A DNA stretch of 64,000 bases from Fulvivirga imtechensis AK7 (lineage in GTDB: Bacteria; Bacteroidota; Bacteroidia; Cytophagales; Cyclobacteriaceae). A model generated the notes under the pieces. It was not told the DNA's origin and made no database searches. It saw only the letters and a program-made list of their open reading frames with translations. Each line of letters starts with the position of its first letter. Position 1 is the stretch's first letter. The translations under genes and the position numbers were made by a program. Where the stretch lies: NCBI RefSeq assembly GCF_000331535.1, contig NZ_AMZN01000049.1, forward strand, positions 1 through 64,000, read 5' to 3'. This document shows, piece after piece, positions 1 through 9,281 of this stretch.

Positions 1-52
1 TTCCAGTTTAGAGTTTCCAGTTTAGAGTTTCCAGTTTAGAGTTTAGAGTTTA
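1..52. repeat. Short tandem repeat at window edge
   Basis: The first bases are a direct repeat with unit TTCCAGTTTAGAG, about three full copies followed by a shortened GTTTAGAG tail. It lies downstream of the minus-strand peptidase gene. No coding potential was seen in the remaining bases up to 126. Confidence 0.8.
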
Positions 53-126
53 ACGAAAAAAATTAACGCAGAAAAAAGGAAAATAGGAAGAAAATTAGTT
101 TGGGAAATTAGCATTCTACCCACTAG

Positions 127-759
127 CTATTTATGAGCTTTTTCAACCAACATCATTACTTCCTCGGGAGGCATATATAGCCTTCTTATTTTGCTCTTGA
201 AACGATCTGGCAGATGTGTATGATTCAAAATGTAGTTTTTTGTCTGGATAAGGTGCCCTGCAAGGCCTTGATGAATGGCATAGGTATCAGCAACGCGCTC
301 AGCCCCGATAATAAACGATTTGCTGATCAGATAGCCGATACCAAATTTGATCAGTGAAAAGAAACCCCGGTGTGTGTAGTCGACAATATGGCCCAATTCA
401 TGGCCGATCCAACCTACCAGTACGTCAACCGGCATTGAATCAATAAATATTCGTTCATCTTCAATTTCGAAATACTTATTCATCAAAATGATATACTCCC
501 GCTCCTCACGTCTTCTGAACATGGTACTTATCACAGGCTGGGCCTGCATAAAGTGCTTCCTGAAGCTTTCCTTAAAAGCAAATGTAATGGTCGTGTCCTT
601 CAACATAGGATAATACGACAGCGCTGTCAGTATTTCCTTTCGAAGGATTTCAGGGATCACCTTCTTGTTCGCAAATTGCTCCAGGTCCTCCTGCTCGATA
701 TATTTTGCCTGTGATATCTTTCTTGCTGTACTCATAATGTGCTTATGTTCAATAAACAT
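127..759 (-). CDS. Small M48-like HExxH zinc metallopeptidase
   Basis: This 210-residue protein carries a clear zinc-peptidase motif, HELGHIVDYTH at about residues 119-129, with a downstream acidic segment (AERVADTYAIHQG, about 153-165) that fits the third zinc ligand of gluzincin families such as M48. A hydrophobic stretch FGIGYLISKSFIIG lies between them. No signal peptide is evident, so a cytoplasmic or peripheral location is likely. The initiator could be the ATG at 759 or the internal ATG at 735 (MSTARK), which would shorten it by eight residues. It is divergent from the helicase gene with a 75-base gap. The exact substrate is not known. The HExxH motif is seen directly; the family placement is inference. 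Confidence 0.7.
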   Translation of the reverse strand: MFIEHKHIMSTARKISQAKYIEQEDLEQFANKKVIPEILRKEILTALSYYPMLKDTTITFAFKESFRKHFMQAQPVISTMFRRREEREYIILMNKYFEIEDERIFIDSMPVDVLVGWIGHELGHIVDYTHRGFFSLIKFGIGYLISKSFIIGAERVADTYAIHQGLAGHLIQTKNYILNHTHLPDRFKSKIRRLYMPPEEVMMLVEKAHK

Positions 760-822
760 GCCTAAAATGAATTAACCAGGTAACACATTATGGCATTTCC
801 TCTTTTCTGATTTCAGATTTAT

Positions 823-830
823 TACCTTTG
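823..830 (+). promoter_or_regulatory. Bacteroidota-type -7 element
   Basis: TACCTTTG matches the Bacteroidota sigma-ABfr -7 consensus TAnnTTTG. It ends only four bases before the helicase ATG at 835, which would give a leaderless or nearly leaderless transcript. No good TTTG -33 element was seen at the usual distance. Confidence 0.45.
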
Positions 831-834
831 CATC

Positions 835-2154
835 ATGCTAACACATCCTGATCTCAAAAGATTTCTCACCCCCCTAAATATTACCGATCTCAATAACATG
901 CAAAAAGAGTCGCTGGAAAGGTACGACTCCGGACAGGATATGTTGCTACTGGCACCTACCGGCACAGGTAAGACCCTGGCATTTTTCCTTCCTCTGATCG
1001 GTCAACTTGATCTGGAACAAAATGAAGTTCAGGCGTTGGTACTGGTTCCCTCTCGTGAGTTGGCGCTGCAACTAGAGCATGTTTTTAAAACGATGAATAC
1101 CGGCTTTAAAGTAAACTGCTGCTACGGTGGGCATAGCATGAAAACGGAGATGAACAACCTAATGCACCCTCCGGCAGTACTGATTGGCACACCAGGACGT
1201 ATTGCAGATCATCTGAAAAGAAAAAGCTTTTCAGCCACCGGTGTACGTATTCTTGTTCTCGATGAATTCGACAAGTCATTGGAGTTTGGCTTTGAAGATG
1301 ATATGACTTTTATCGTTCGTCAGCTACCGGCATTAAATAGTCGAATTCTCACCTCGGCCACCAACATGACCAGGATACCCCCTTTTGTGGGAACATCAAA
1401 CCTTCAGGTGCTTAACTATACTATGGACCATAGTTCTGCTCTATTAGAACTGGTTACCGTCTCAACTACTTCTGCCGAGAAGCTTGAAACACTTTTCGCT
1501 CTGATCTGCCATATCGGGACTGAACCCATGCTTGTATTCTGCAATCACCGAGAAGCTGTAGACCGGATCAGTGAGCTATTATTCGAACGGGGGATCGTAC
1601 ATGAAGTATTTCATGGAGGAATGGAACAGGAAGAACGTGAGCGTGCTTTGTTGAAATTTAGAAATGGGAGTCACCATGTGTTGATAACAACAGACCTCGC
1701 TTCACGAGGGCTGGACATACCCGGTATTTCGCACATCATTCACTATCAGTTGCCGCAAAAGGAAGACGCATTCATTCACCGAAACGGAAGAACGGCCAGG
1801 ATGAATGCCTCAGGTACAGCTTACCTGATCATTACAGAAAATGATGACCAACCGGATTATATCCAGGGTAAAACGATAGATATACAAGTTCCGCAGGATG
1901 CGCATCTCCCCGCTCAGCCGGAATGGGAGACATTATACATCAGTGGAGGCAAAAAAGACAAGATCAACAAAGTAGACATTGTGGGTTTGTTCCTAAAAAA
2001 AGGAAAATTAGATAAAGAAGAGTTGGGACTTATCGAGGTAAAGGATAATTTCTCTTATGCTGCTGTGAAACGAACAAGAGTGAATGAGTTGCTAAAGAAA
2101 GTCAATAATCAGAAACTAAAAAAGAAGAAGGTAAGGGTGCAGATAGCGCTTTGA
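835..2154 (+). CDS. DEAD-box ATP-dependent RNA helicase with DbpA-like C-terminus
   Basis: The 439-residue protein has the ordered superfamily II motifs: motif I APTGTGKT (about 40-47), PSRELALQ, TPGR, a variant motif II DEFD rather than DEAD, SAT (motif III), and HRNGRTAR (motif VI). After the two RecA-like domains, roughly the last 75 residues (about 365-439) form a lysine-rich segment resembling the DbpA RNA-binding domain, which in that family directs the enzyme to 23S rRNA. A role in ribosome assembly or RNA remodelling is therefore likely. The start is supported by a -7-like element just upstream and a terminator follows the gene. DEFD in place of DEAD is a tolerated variation. The helicase call is firm; the DbpA assignment is less so. 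Confidence 0.9.
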   Translation: MLTHPDLKRFLTPLNITDLNNMQKESLERYDSGQDMLLLAPTGTGKTLAFFLPLIGQLDLEQNEVQALVLVPSRELALQLEHVFKTMNTGFKVNCCYGGHSMKTEMNNLMHPPAVLIGTPGRIADHLKRKSFSATGVRILVLDEFDKSLEFGFEDDMTFIVRQLPALNSRILTSATNMTRIPPFVGTSNLQVLNYTMDHSSALLELVTVSTTSAEKLETLFALICHIGTEPMLVFCNHREAVDRISELLFERGIVHEVFHGGMEQEERERALLKFRNGSHHVLITTDLASRGLDIPGISHIIHYQLPQKEDAFIHRNGRTARMNASGTAYLIITENDDQPDYIQGKTIDIQVPQDAHLPAQPEWETLYISGGKKDKINKVDIVGLFLKKGKLDKEELGLIEVKDNFSYAAVKRTRVNELLKKVNNQKLKKKKVRVQIAL

Positions 2155-2170
2155 GATCAGTTAAAAAAAA

Positions 2171-2203
2171 TCCCCGAAGGCCTTGCCCTCAGGGAGTTTT
2201 TTG
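2171..2203 (+). terminator. Rho-independent terminator of the helicase gene
   Basis: TCCCCGAAGG pairs with CCCTCAGGGA (8 of 10 positions) around a CCTTG loop and is followed by a run of T residues. It starts 16 bases after the helicase stop codon. Confidence 0.7.
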
Positions 2204-2670
2204 TTGTCTATAGTTGGCTTTAATTGATACTAAGATATAACGATCGTTTATAACTGGGAAGTTTATACCGTTAAAGCGTCATATTAACAGACGAACTGCT
2301 GAAATTGTAGATAAACTGCATGTTTGGCTGCTGGTGGCTGGTACTTGTAGCAGGTTGCTAGTTTCTGGTTTCTTGCAATGTTGCTTTTACTGGTTTGACG
2401 ATTGATATTTTGCACACAGCTTGAAACTCAAAGCTTGCAGCTATCCGTGCTTCCGACTTCGGTCTTCAGACTCCCGGCTTCGTTTAGGTTACTTCCTTTG
2501 CGAGGAAAGCTTTATTAGTCCTTATAGGCTAAGTAAATCGGCATTCTACTCAATACTCACGACCAAATACTCAGACTCTACATGTCTACTGCCGATTGAT
2601 AATATTTAATGTCTTTGGTGGAGAAACTGAAAACTTGGAGGGTAAACTGTGAACTGATCATTATTTCAAG
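2204..2670. other. Intergenic stretch without a recognisable gene
   Basis: About 470 bases between the helicase terminator and the ABC-F promoter. It contains low-complexity words (GGTGGCTGGTACTTGTAG, CTTGAAACTCAAAGCTTGCAGC) that look like a decayed intergenic repeat. A 62-codon open frame at 2421-2609 has repeat-derived composition and no recognisable domain, so no gene is called. Confidence 0.5.
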
Positions 2671-4317
<1,647 letters not shown>

Positions 4318-4620
4318 AGCCTGACGCTTAGTGTATAGCGTAGGTACAAGCCTGAAATTCTTCTTCCGGGTCGAAGATAATTCTTTTGTTTTACCTTTCA
4401 CCCGGACACACCTTATCCAACAATTTATCCGAATGCAATGAGCATAACTGGTTATCCTTAATCATTACAAATCCCGGTAGTAGGCGTAGTAGATCGGGAC
4501 AGGGTTGTAGCCGTTGGAAATAAAGGGCAGTCAGTTTTTAGGCCTGTTTTGTTATAAGAATACAATTTAATCGGTTCTACCATATCGAACTCACGGTAAA
4601 TTATATACACATTGGGAAAC
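4318..4620. other. Intergenic region with a copy of dispersed repeat family B
   Basis: Convergent intergenic gap of about 300 bases with no gene. Its 3' part (about 4557-4600) carries ATACAATTTAATCGGTTCTA followed by ATATCGAACTCACGG, which is closely similar to elements at 12367-12431 and near 50450-50478. Confidence 0.55.
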
Positions 4621-5046
4621 TCAGAAATGCACTATTTCCACATGCTCTAAATCCATACGGCCCAGATAGCTTGTTTTGGCACTAAATGTTTCACTACCAT
4701 TGTTATTATACAATATGTTCCTGCTGTAAGAGATCGATTGGTTATCTACCTCAACATCCTTTATAAGCACTTCTTTTTCATAACCATTGATGAGTTCAAA
4801 TTCATGTGCGGCAAGCTCAGATATCAGTGTATCCCAAACTATTTCACCTCCCCCATTGTACAGATTTCTAGAAACAGCCAGATAAACAGATATTTCCAAT
4901 TCGGCATATGAAGAGTGGTTATAATCAATGTCTGTTTGAAGTATAAACTCAACTTTTTTATTAAAAGTGACTGGTGCCGGTGCTTCGTCATCGTTACATG
5001 CCCACAGCAAGCAACAGATGGTTAATAGTGTTACAGGTTTTATCAT
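4621..5046 (-). CDS. Small hypothetical lipoprotein
   Basis: The preferred start is the ATG at 5046 (MIKPVTLLTICCLLWACNDD), which gives 141 residues beginning with a lipoprotein signal peptide and a lipobox ending in Cys16 (LLWAC); the longer frame back to 5091 would bury that signal. The mature part is acidic and predicted to be mostly beta, with no recognised domain. The following acidic residues suggest an envelope lipoprotein, possibly surface-exposed. It lies 45 bases downstream of the GAF-domain gene's minus-strand start boundary at 5091-5136 and could be independently transcribed. Function unknown. Confidence 0.6.
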   Translation of the reverse strand: MIKPVTLLTICCLLWACNDDEAPAPVTFNKKVEFILQTDIDYNHSSYAELEISVYLAVSRNLYNGGGEIVWDTLISELAAHEFELINGYEKEVLIKDVEVDNQSISYSRNILYNNNGSETFSAKTSYLGRMDLEHVEIVHF

Positions 5047-5135
5047 GGCATCAAATGTAGGAGGCAAATATAATTTTAAATAGCAAGTCAAGATCTCCGT
5101 ATAAATATTCTTTTCGGAATGCCTTTAAACTTTTG

Positions 5136-6545
5136 TTACTGTTTTTGCAGCGCTATCAATTGGCCTTCAAGTTCCTCGATGCGGGCTATATATTCTTTTT
5201 CCTTCCTCGCCATTTCCTCCTGGGTAGCTGAAAGTTCCTCCATATTCTGACGCATCTCTTCTTCCTGAGCACGCATCTCCTCCGTCATTTGCTGAGAGGA
5301 ACTGAGCAGTGTCTCCGTTCTGGAGGTTACTTTGTTAGTAGAGATGGAAGAAGCGATAGACTCTCCTGCCTTTTCCAAAAAGTTTATGTGATAAGGTTCA
5401 AATTCCTTAAAGGATGCCAACTCAAGTATTCCTTCTATCTTTTCATTTATTTTCAATGGTACGATCAATACATGAGAAGGTGTAGCCTCACCCAGGCCGG
5501 AAGTGATAGCAATATAATCCTGGGGTACATCTTTCAAATAACAGGTTTCTCCTTCAAGGTATGTCTGACCGATCAGCCCCTGCCCTACTTCATAGCTACT
5601 TTCAATATGCTTTTTACGGCTATAGGCATACGCAGCCACCAGATCAATAGTCATGGCGTCCGGGTCCTCATCATTTATAATATAAAGTCCGCCCTGATTA
5701 ACCTTAGTATAATTTACTAGTTTAGAAATAAGGCGGTCGTATAACTCTTCCCTGTCAATTTTTGACTGGAGCAAACCTGCTATTTCCGCCAGACCTGTCG
5801 TAGCCCAGTTTCGTTTTTCGTCTTCAGCACGGGCCACCTCTATTTCTTTTAGCGTCTTTTTCAGCTCCTCCTCATTTTTCGCTGCCTCTTCATTTTTTGC
5901 GTGAGCTTCCTCAAACAGCCGGGCGTTCTTTTTTTCATACTGGTGATTAAGGTTAAATAAAAACACCATTGCACAAAGTAACACCACCATGATTATGAAC
6001 ATATCTTCATAAACTACATCGTAATGGAGGCTTTCTATGCCAAGTTGCTTATGATTGATGCCAAGGGAAGTATGGATAGTATCGTAAAAGATTGAAACGG
6101 CCATGATAAAAATCACCCCAATGATCAGCATTATTTTCTCTCTGGTGGCAAATAGAGTGAAAGGCAAGACCAGGCTGCTCACTATCACCATTCTTGGAGA
6201 AATGTAGTGGACAAGTTCAATATTTTCAGGATGATCGAACTTAATGCTGATATTCAGCCAAAGTATGCCAATAGCAGGTATGAGGCTGACCATCAGCCGC
6301 GAAATGCTATGAAGTTTGAATTTATTAAGGGCAATGATTCCCAGAGTTACAGCCAGGATAATTGAGAATAACAGATAGTTGCCATTCTCACGAAAAGAAA
6401 AAATGATCATAAAAATAATGATCATGGCGCCAATGATCACTCCCAAACGGTTCGAAAGAATTACTCTATGCTGTAGTTGAAAGTCCATATCCTCCTCTAC
6501 ACCAACACGTGACAATTTTCGCCAGATATCACTGATATAACTCAT
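5136..6545 (-). CDS. Membrane-anchored GAF-domain coiled-coil sensor protein
   Basis: The 469-residue protein starts with a soluble stretch, followed by about six hydrophobic segments between residues 32 and 200. A charged coiled coil follows (about 202-250, rich in EEAAKNEEELKK), then a GAF domain (about 258-400) and a long C-terminal coiled coil (about 410-469) with repeating QEEEMRQNMEELSATQEEM. No kinase, cyclase or methyl-acceptor domain follows. Similar GAF plus coiled-coil proteins in Bacteroidota are often called histidine-kinase-like or chemotaxis-like, but no catalytic motif is present here. It probably senses a small ligand or redox state and signals through its coiled coil to an unidentified partner. 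Confidence 0.7.
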   Translation of the reverse strand: MSYISDIWRKLSRVGVEEDMDFQLQHRVILSNRLGVIIGAMIIIFMIIFSFRENGNYLLFSIILAVTLGIIALNKFKLHSISRLMVSLIPAIGILWLNISIKFDHPENIELVHYISPRMVIVSSLVLPFTLFATREKIMLIIGVIFIMAVSIFYDTIHTSLGINHKQLGIESLHYDVVYEDMFIIMVVLLCAMVFLFNLNHQYEKKNARLFEEAHAKNEEAAKNEEELKKTLKEIEVARAEDEKRNWATTGLAEIAGLLQSKIDREELYDRLISKLVNYTKVNQGGLYIINDEDPDAMTIDLVAAYAYSRKKHIESSYEVGQGLIGQTYLEGETCYLKDVPQDYIAITSGLGEATPSHVLIVPLKINEKIEGILELASFKEFEPYHINFLEKAGESIASSISTNKVTSRTETLLSSSQQMTEEMRAQEEEMRQNMEELSATQEEMARKEKEYIARIEELEGQLIALQKQ

Positions 6546-7044
6546 AAAGGTTAAATGTTGTAGGTTGCTATTAATGTAAAAGACAAATTAAGGATTAGTT
6601 TGAAATTAGAAATAGTAAATCTCAAAAAAATTGAAAAGGCTTATCAGAAAGCGTGCAAGGACGAGAAGCAGGCCATTAACGATCGGGGTTTAGCCATTTG
6701 GCAAAATTCGGGCCGGTGAAGTAAGATTTCCTTGATTATTACACCTTTTTTCCAACTCAACAACATCATTAAAGAATTACCCATATCTAACTGTCCTGTC
6801 TAATGTGCTATTCCAACCTAATTCCTGTATCCGGATGTCATAGGTGATTATTTTGTTTCATGGCATGAGTTACAGCTAATCCGTTAGTGCCAATCTGCAT
6901 ATAAAAAAGAGTAAATCGCTTTAATATTTTCTCTATGATGTGCTGTAATAGTACCATTACCTGCACTGCTCGGTTACATTGTGCAGCATTGTCCTGGTAT
7001 ATATTGTTCGGGATACACCTGTAGAGGGCTTTTCAGAAAAGCAA
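6546..7044. other. Intergenic region, no gene recognised
   Basis: About 500 bases. A short plus-strand frame (about 6600-6720) encodes lysine- and glutamate-rich codons ending GLAIWQNSGR; it lacks a convincing ATG and may be a gene relic. Nothing else was identified. Confidence 0.4.
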
Positions 7045-8334
7045 CTACTTCCTCAACCTGACACCTGTTTTGAATACCACCGGGCTATTATAAAGGCCAT
7101 CTTGATTGTCGTGGAGCACATTGAATAGCACCATCGCCTGCATTTCCAACCATTTGGCAACGTTGAATTTTCTGCCCACCCCAATAAGCAGTGTTTGTTT
7201 CCATGTTCTCTCAGGAAGCTCACTATTCAGGTTCGAAGTGCGCATTCTCTCCCCTTCCAGGTAACCGAAAAAGTTTTTAAAGGCCATATGATTAGCAAAA
7301 GCACTATAGCCGTATACCTCGTCATTGATCTGCTGGTTTACGCCATACTTATCCGCCCTGAATTTGGTTCTATAAGCGCCAGTTATGCCCACCTCAAACA
7401 GCTTATTGACCTTATATCCTACAACAGGTGACAGATCAATGCTTAGCGGGTTGGTTTTACTGATGTTGAAGTTACCACCAAGTACAAGGCGCTTCCAGAA
7501 TGACTCTCCTTTTAACGAGGTTCTTTTCACTGCACTGCTCAGGTCATTGCTGTTGGGCATGTAGGAGTACTTTTTCTTTAGTTCGCCCATTTGAGATTGT
7601 ACCTGCTGTATCTTGTCAGCATTCTGAGAGATATATTCCCTGGCATGTGAGGCCATTTTTTTCTTCAGCTCCTGTTTTGCTGCGGCCTGTCTGAGTTCTT
7701 CTTGGGTTTGCTCCAGTTTGTTTTTATAGTCGTCAAGTTGCCCTAGTTCCGAGTCCTTTGGCAGATCGTTGATCGCTTTAAACTCCTCCGTGTCTTTCAG
7801 CATTTCTTCGCCACGTTTCACAGCTTCATCTTTTACCTGACGGGTAGTAGTGGAGTCAATAGTTACGTCAGGGATATCGGTTCCGAGCTTTTCTTCAGCC
7901 ATGGCCCTGGTCCTGCTTTTAGCTTCTGATTTAAGCTGATCACTAGCGGTGGAGTCCAGGGCAACATCCGGTAGTTTCACGCCCACCTCATTTTCAATTT
8001 CAGATCTTACCCGTGTCTTTGCGGCTGATTTTGCCCGGTCATCGAGCGTTGAATCCAATGCCACATCAGGAATGTCAACATAATTGTTGAGAGAATCCTT
8101 TGCTGCCTGGTTAACAATAGCTTTCGCCTCATCCACAATAGTGCTATCCACTACCGTGCCCGCACGAGACCCCAGGGAATCCAGCACCACCTCCTTTGCC
8201 TGACTTTTTAGTGTGTCTGTTTTCGTTTCTGTTTTCAGGCTATCGCTTTCTTCTTGTGCTGTTGCTACTGAAACAGAAAGTATTAGAACTAGCAAAGTGT
8301 AAATTCTTCTCACAGGCAGATCATTGGAAGCCAC
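7045..8334 (-). CDS. Outer-membrane protein with 33-residue repeats
   Basis: This 429-residue protein has an N-terminal signal peptide (hydrophobic IYTLLVLILSVSVATAQ, about residues 11-27). Residues about 89-190 contain three consecutive repeats, two of them exactly 33 residues long, each beginning PDVxxDST and continuing with an alternating charged helix. A coiled-coil segment follows (about 200-250), and the last 165 residues have alternating polarity and end LYNSPVVFKTGVRLRK, as expected for an outer-membrane beta-barrel. A barrel anchored to a periplasmic helical stalk is the likely architecture. No named family was recognised, and the function is unknown. A 290-base non-coding gap separates its start from the lanthipeptide-like gene upstream. 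Confidence 0.6.
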   Translation of the reverse strand: MASNDLPVRRIYTLLVLILSVSVATAQEESDSLKTETKTDTLKSQAKEVVLDSLGSRAGTVVDSTIVDEAKAIVNQAAKDSLNNYVDIPDVALDSTLDDRAKSAAKTRVRSEIENEVGVKLPDVALDSTASDQLKSEAKSRTRAMAEEKLGTDIPDVTIDSTTTRQVKDEAVKRGEEMLKDTEEFKAINDLPKDSELGQLDDYKNKLEQTQEELRQAAAKQELKKKMASHAREYISQNADKIQQVQSQMGELKKKYSYMPNSNDLSSAVKRTSLKGESFWKRLVLGGNFNISKTNPLSIDLSPVVGYKVNKLFEVGITGAYRTKFRADKYGVNQQINDEVYGYSAFANHMAFKNFFGYLEGERMRTSNLNSELPERTWKQTLLIGVGRKFNVAKWLEMQAMVLFNVLHDNQDGLYNSPVVFKTGVRLRK

Positions 8335-8624
8335 AAATTTAAAACTTTTCTTTTAATTATTATAATCCAAAGGTAAATTTCTAAATCTATGAGAGATAAA
8401 GATGTAAAAGGCAGATATAATGACTGGTTGATGATACTAACATTACATTGAAACTTCCAGTGTGCAGAATGCCAAATTGGGGTTCCAAATTTTAACGCGG
8501 TATTATGGAGAAAGGAGGGTGAAAATAGTCCATGAATTTAGTGATCGTCACACTAGTGTTGCTTTTCCGGCTGTAAATGTAAATGCAAAGAGGAGTTCGC
8601 TACTCCCCTTTGCATTACTATTTA

Positions 8625-8810
8625 TTAACTTTCACACCGGTACGCAGTATCGGCACAGCAGTGGGTAAGGATACCCGGACCGGCACTTTGGGGAGGCGTG
8701 CACAAGATTTGGGTAGCTCCTCCTTGTACTTTCACAGTTTCGCTGACATGAGCATTCAGCGCTGTGACAAAACTTTTGACTTTGATCTCATTGATTTTAA
8801 ATTTTTTCAT
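8625..8810 (-). CDS. Pinensin-family lanthipeptide (class I-like RiPP) precursor, orphan
   Basis: The 61-residue product has a leader MKKFKINEIKVKSFVTALNA matching the Bacteroidota pinensin-type leader pattern (hydrophobic-x-VxSFVTxL) and ends its leader with VQGG, a double-glycine peptidase site at about residues 30-31. The predicted core of 30 residues holds four cysteines (ILC, HCC, YRC) plus several threonines and serines able to form (methyl)lanthionine rings, including a CTPP segment common in this family. No LanB dehydratase, LanC cyclase or protease-transporter gene lies in the window, so the peptide would need enzymes encoded elsewhere. Transcription is on the minus strand from the 471-base gap upstream. 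The leader and GG motif are seen directly; family naming rests on memory of pinensin-like sequences. Confidence 0.72.
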   Translation of the reverse strand: MKKFKINEIKVKSFVTALNAHVSETVKVQGGATQILCTPPQSAGPGILTHCCADTAYRCES

Positions 8811-9281
8811 AACAATTGGTTTTTAGTTGGTTAAATTTATCTATTCAATATCAATGCCATTAAAGCTATAACCGTCATCCTATCCCTATTTCATACATTG
8901 CATATCGGGAGAGGGAACTATGCATAAATAACTGCTTCAAAGATGTATATATCTCTCCCTTGGTGCCTCCGAACATTGTATTCAATATAGCATTTTAGAC
9001 GGAAAAATGCCCGGATTAATTCCTTTGGGTGCTTGAGAATCTGTTTGAATAATTTTCTTCGAGACAATATTGATGTAATCTATTCTGAAATTGGCGATTT
9101 TCAGTTCAGATCAATTCCAAACAATAATATTCAATAAAAATCTATTCAAATGACAGCTTAGTATAAAGAGAAAGTCACTCATGTACTATAACCTGATCCT
9201 TTTCATGCAATCGAATTGCATTTAGTGATTAATTTGGGCGCACCTAGTTTTAAACCATTTACAACCTAAAAACCTAACATC
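8811..9281. other. Divergent intergenic region between RiPP precursor and T9SS protein
   Basis: About 470 AT-rich bases that should contain promoters for both divergent genes. Just before the ATG at 9282 is an A-rich leader (AACCTAAAAACCTAACATC) typical of Bacteroidota secreted-protein genes. No ORF or strong palindrome was found. Confidence 0.5.

Noticed and set aside
2421-2609. 62-codon plus-strand open frame before the ABC-F gene
   Set aside because: Its sequence is repeat-like and cysteine/serine-rich without domain, signal or good start context; best read as intergenic repeat.
6600-6720. Lysine/glutamate-rich frame in the 6546-7044 gap
   Set aside because: No good start codon or family match; possibly a gene relic but not supportable.
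8462-8834. Plus-strand frames overlapping the lanthipeptide-like precursor
   Set aside because: They run antisense to the clear leader-bearing ORF and show no recognisable motif.
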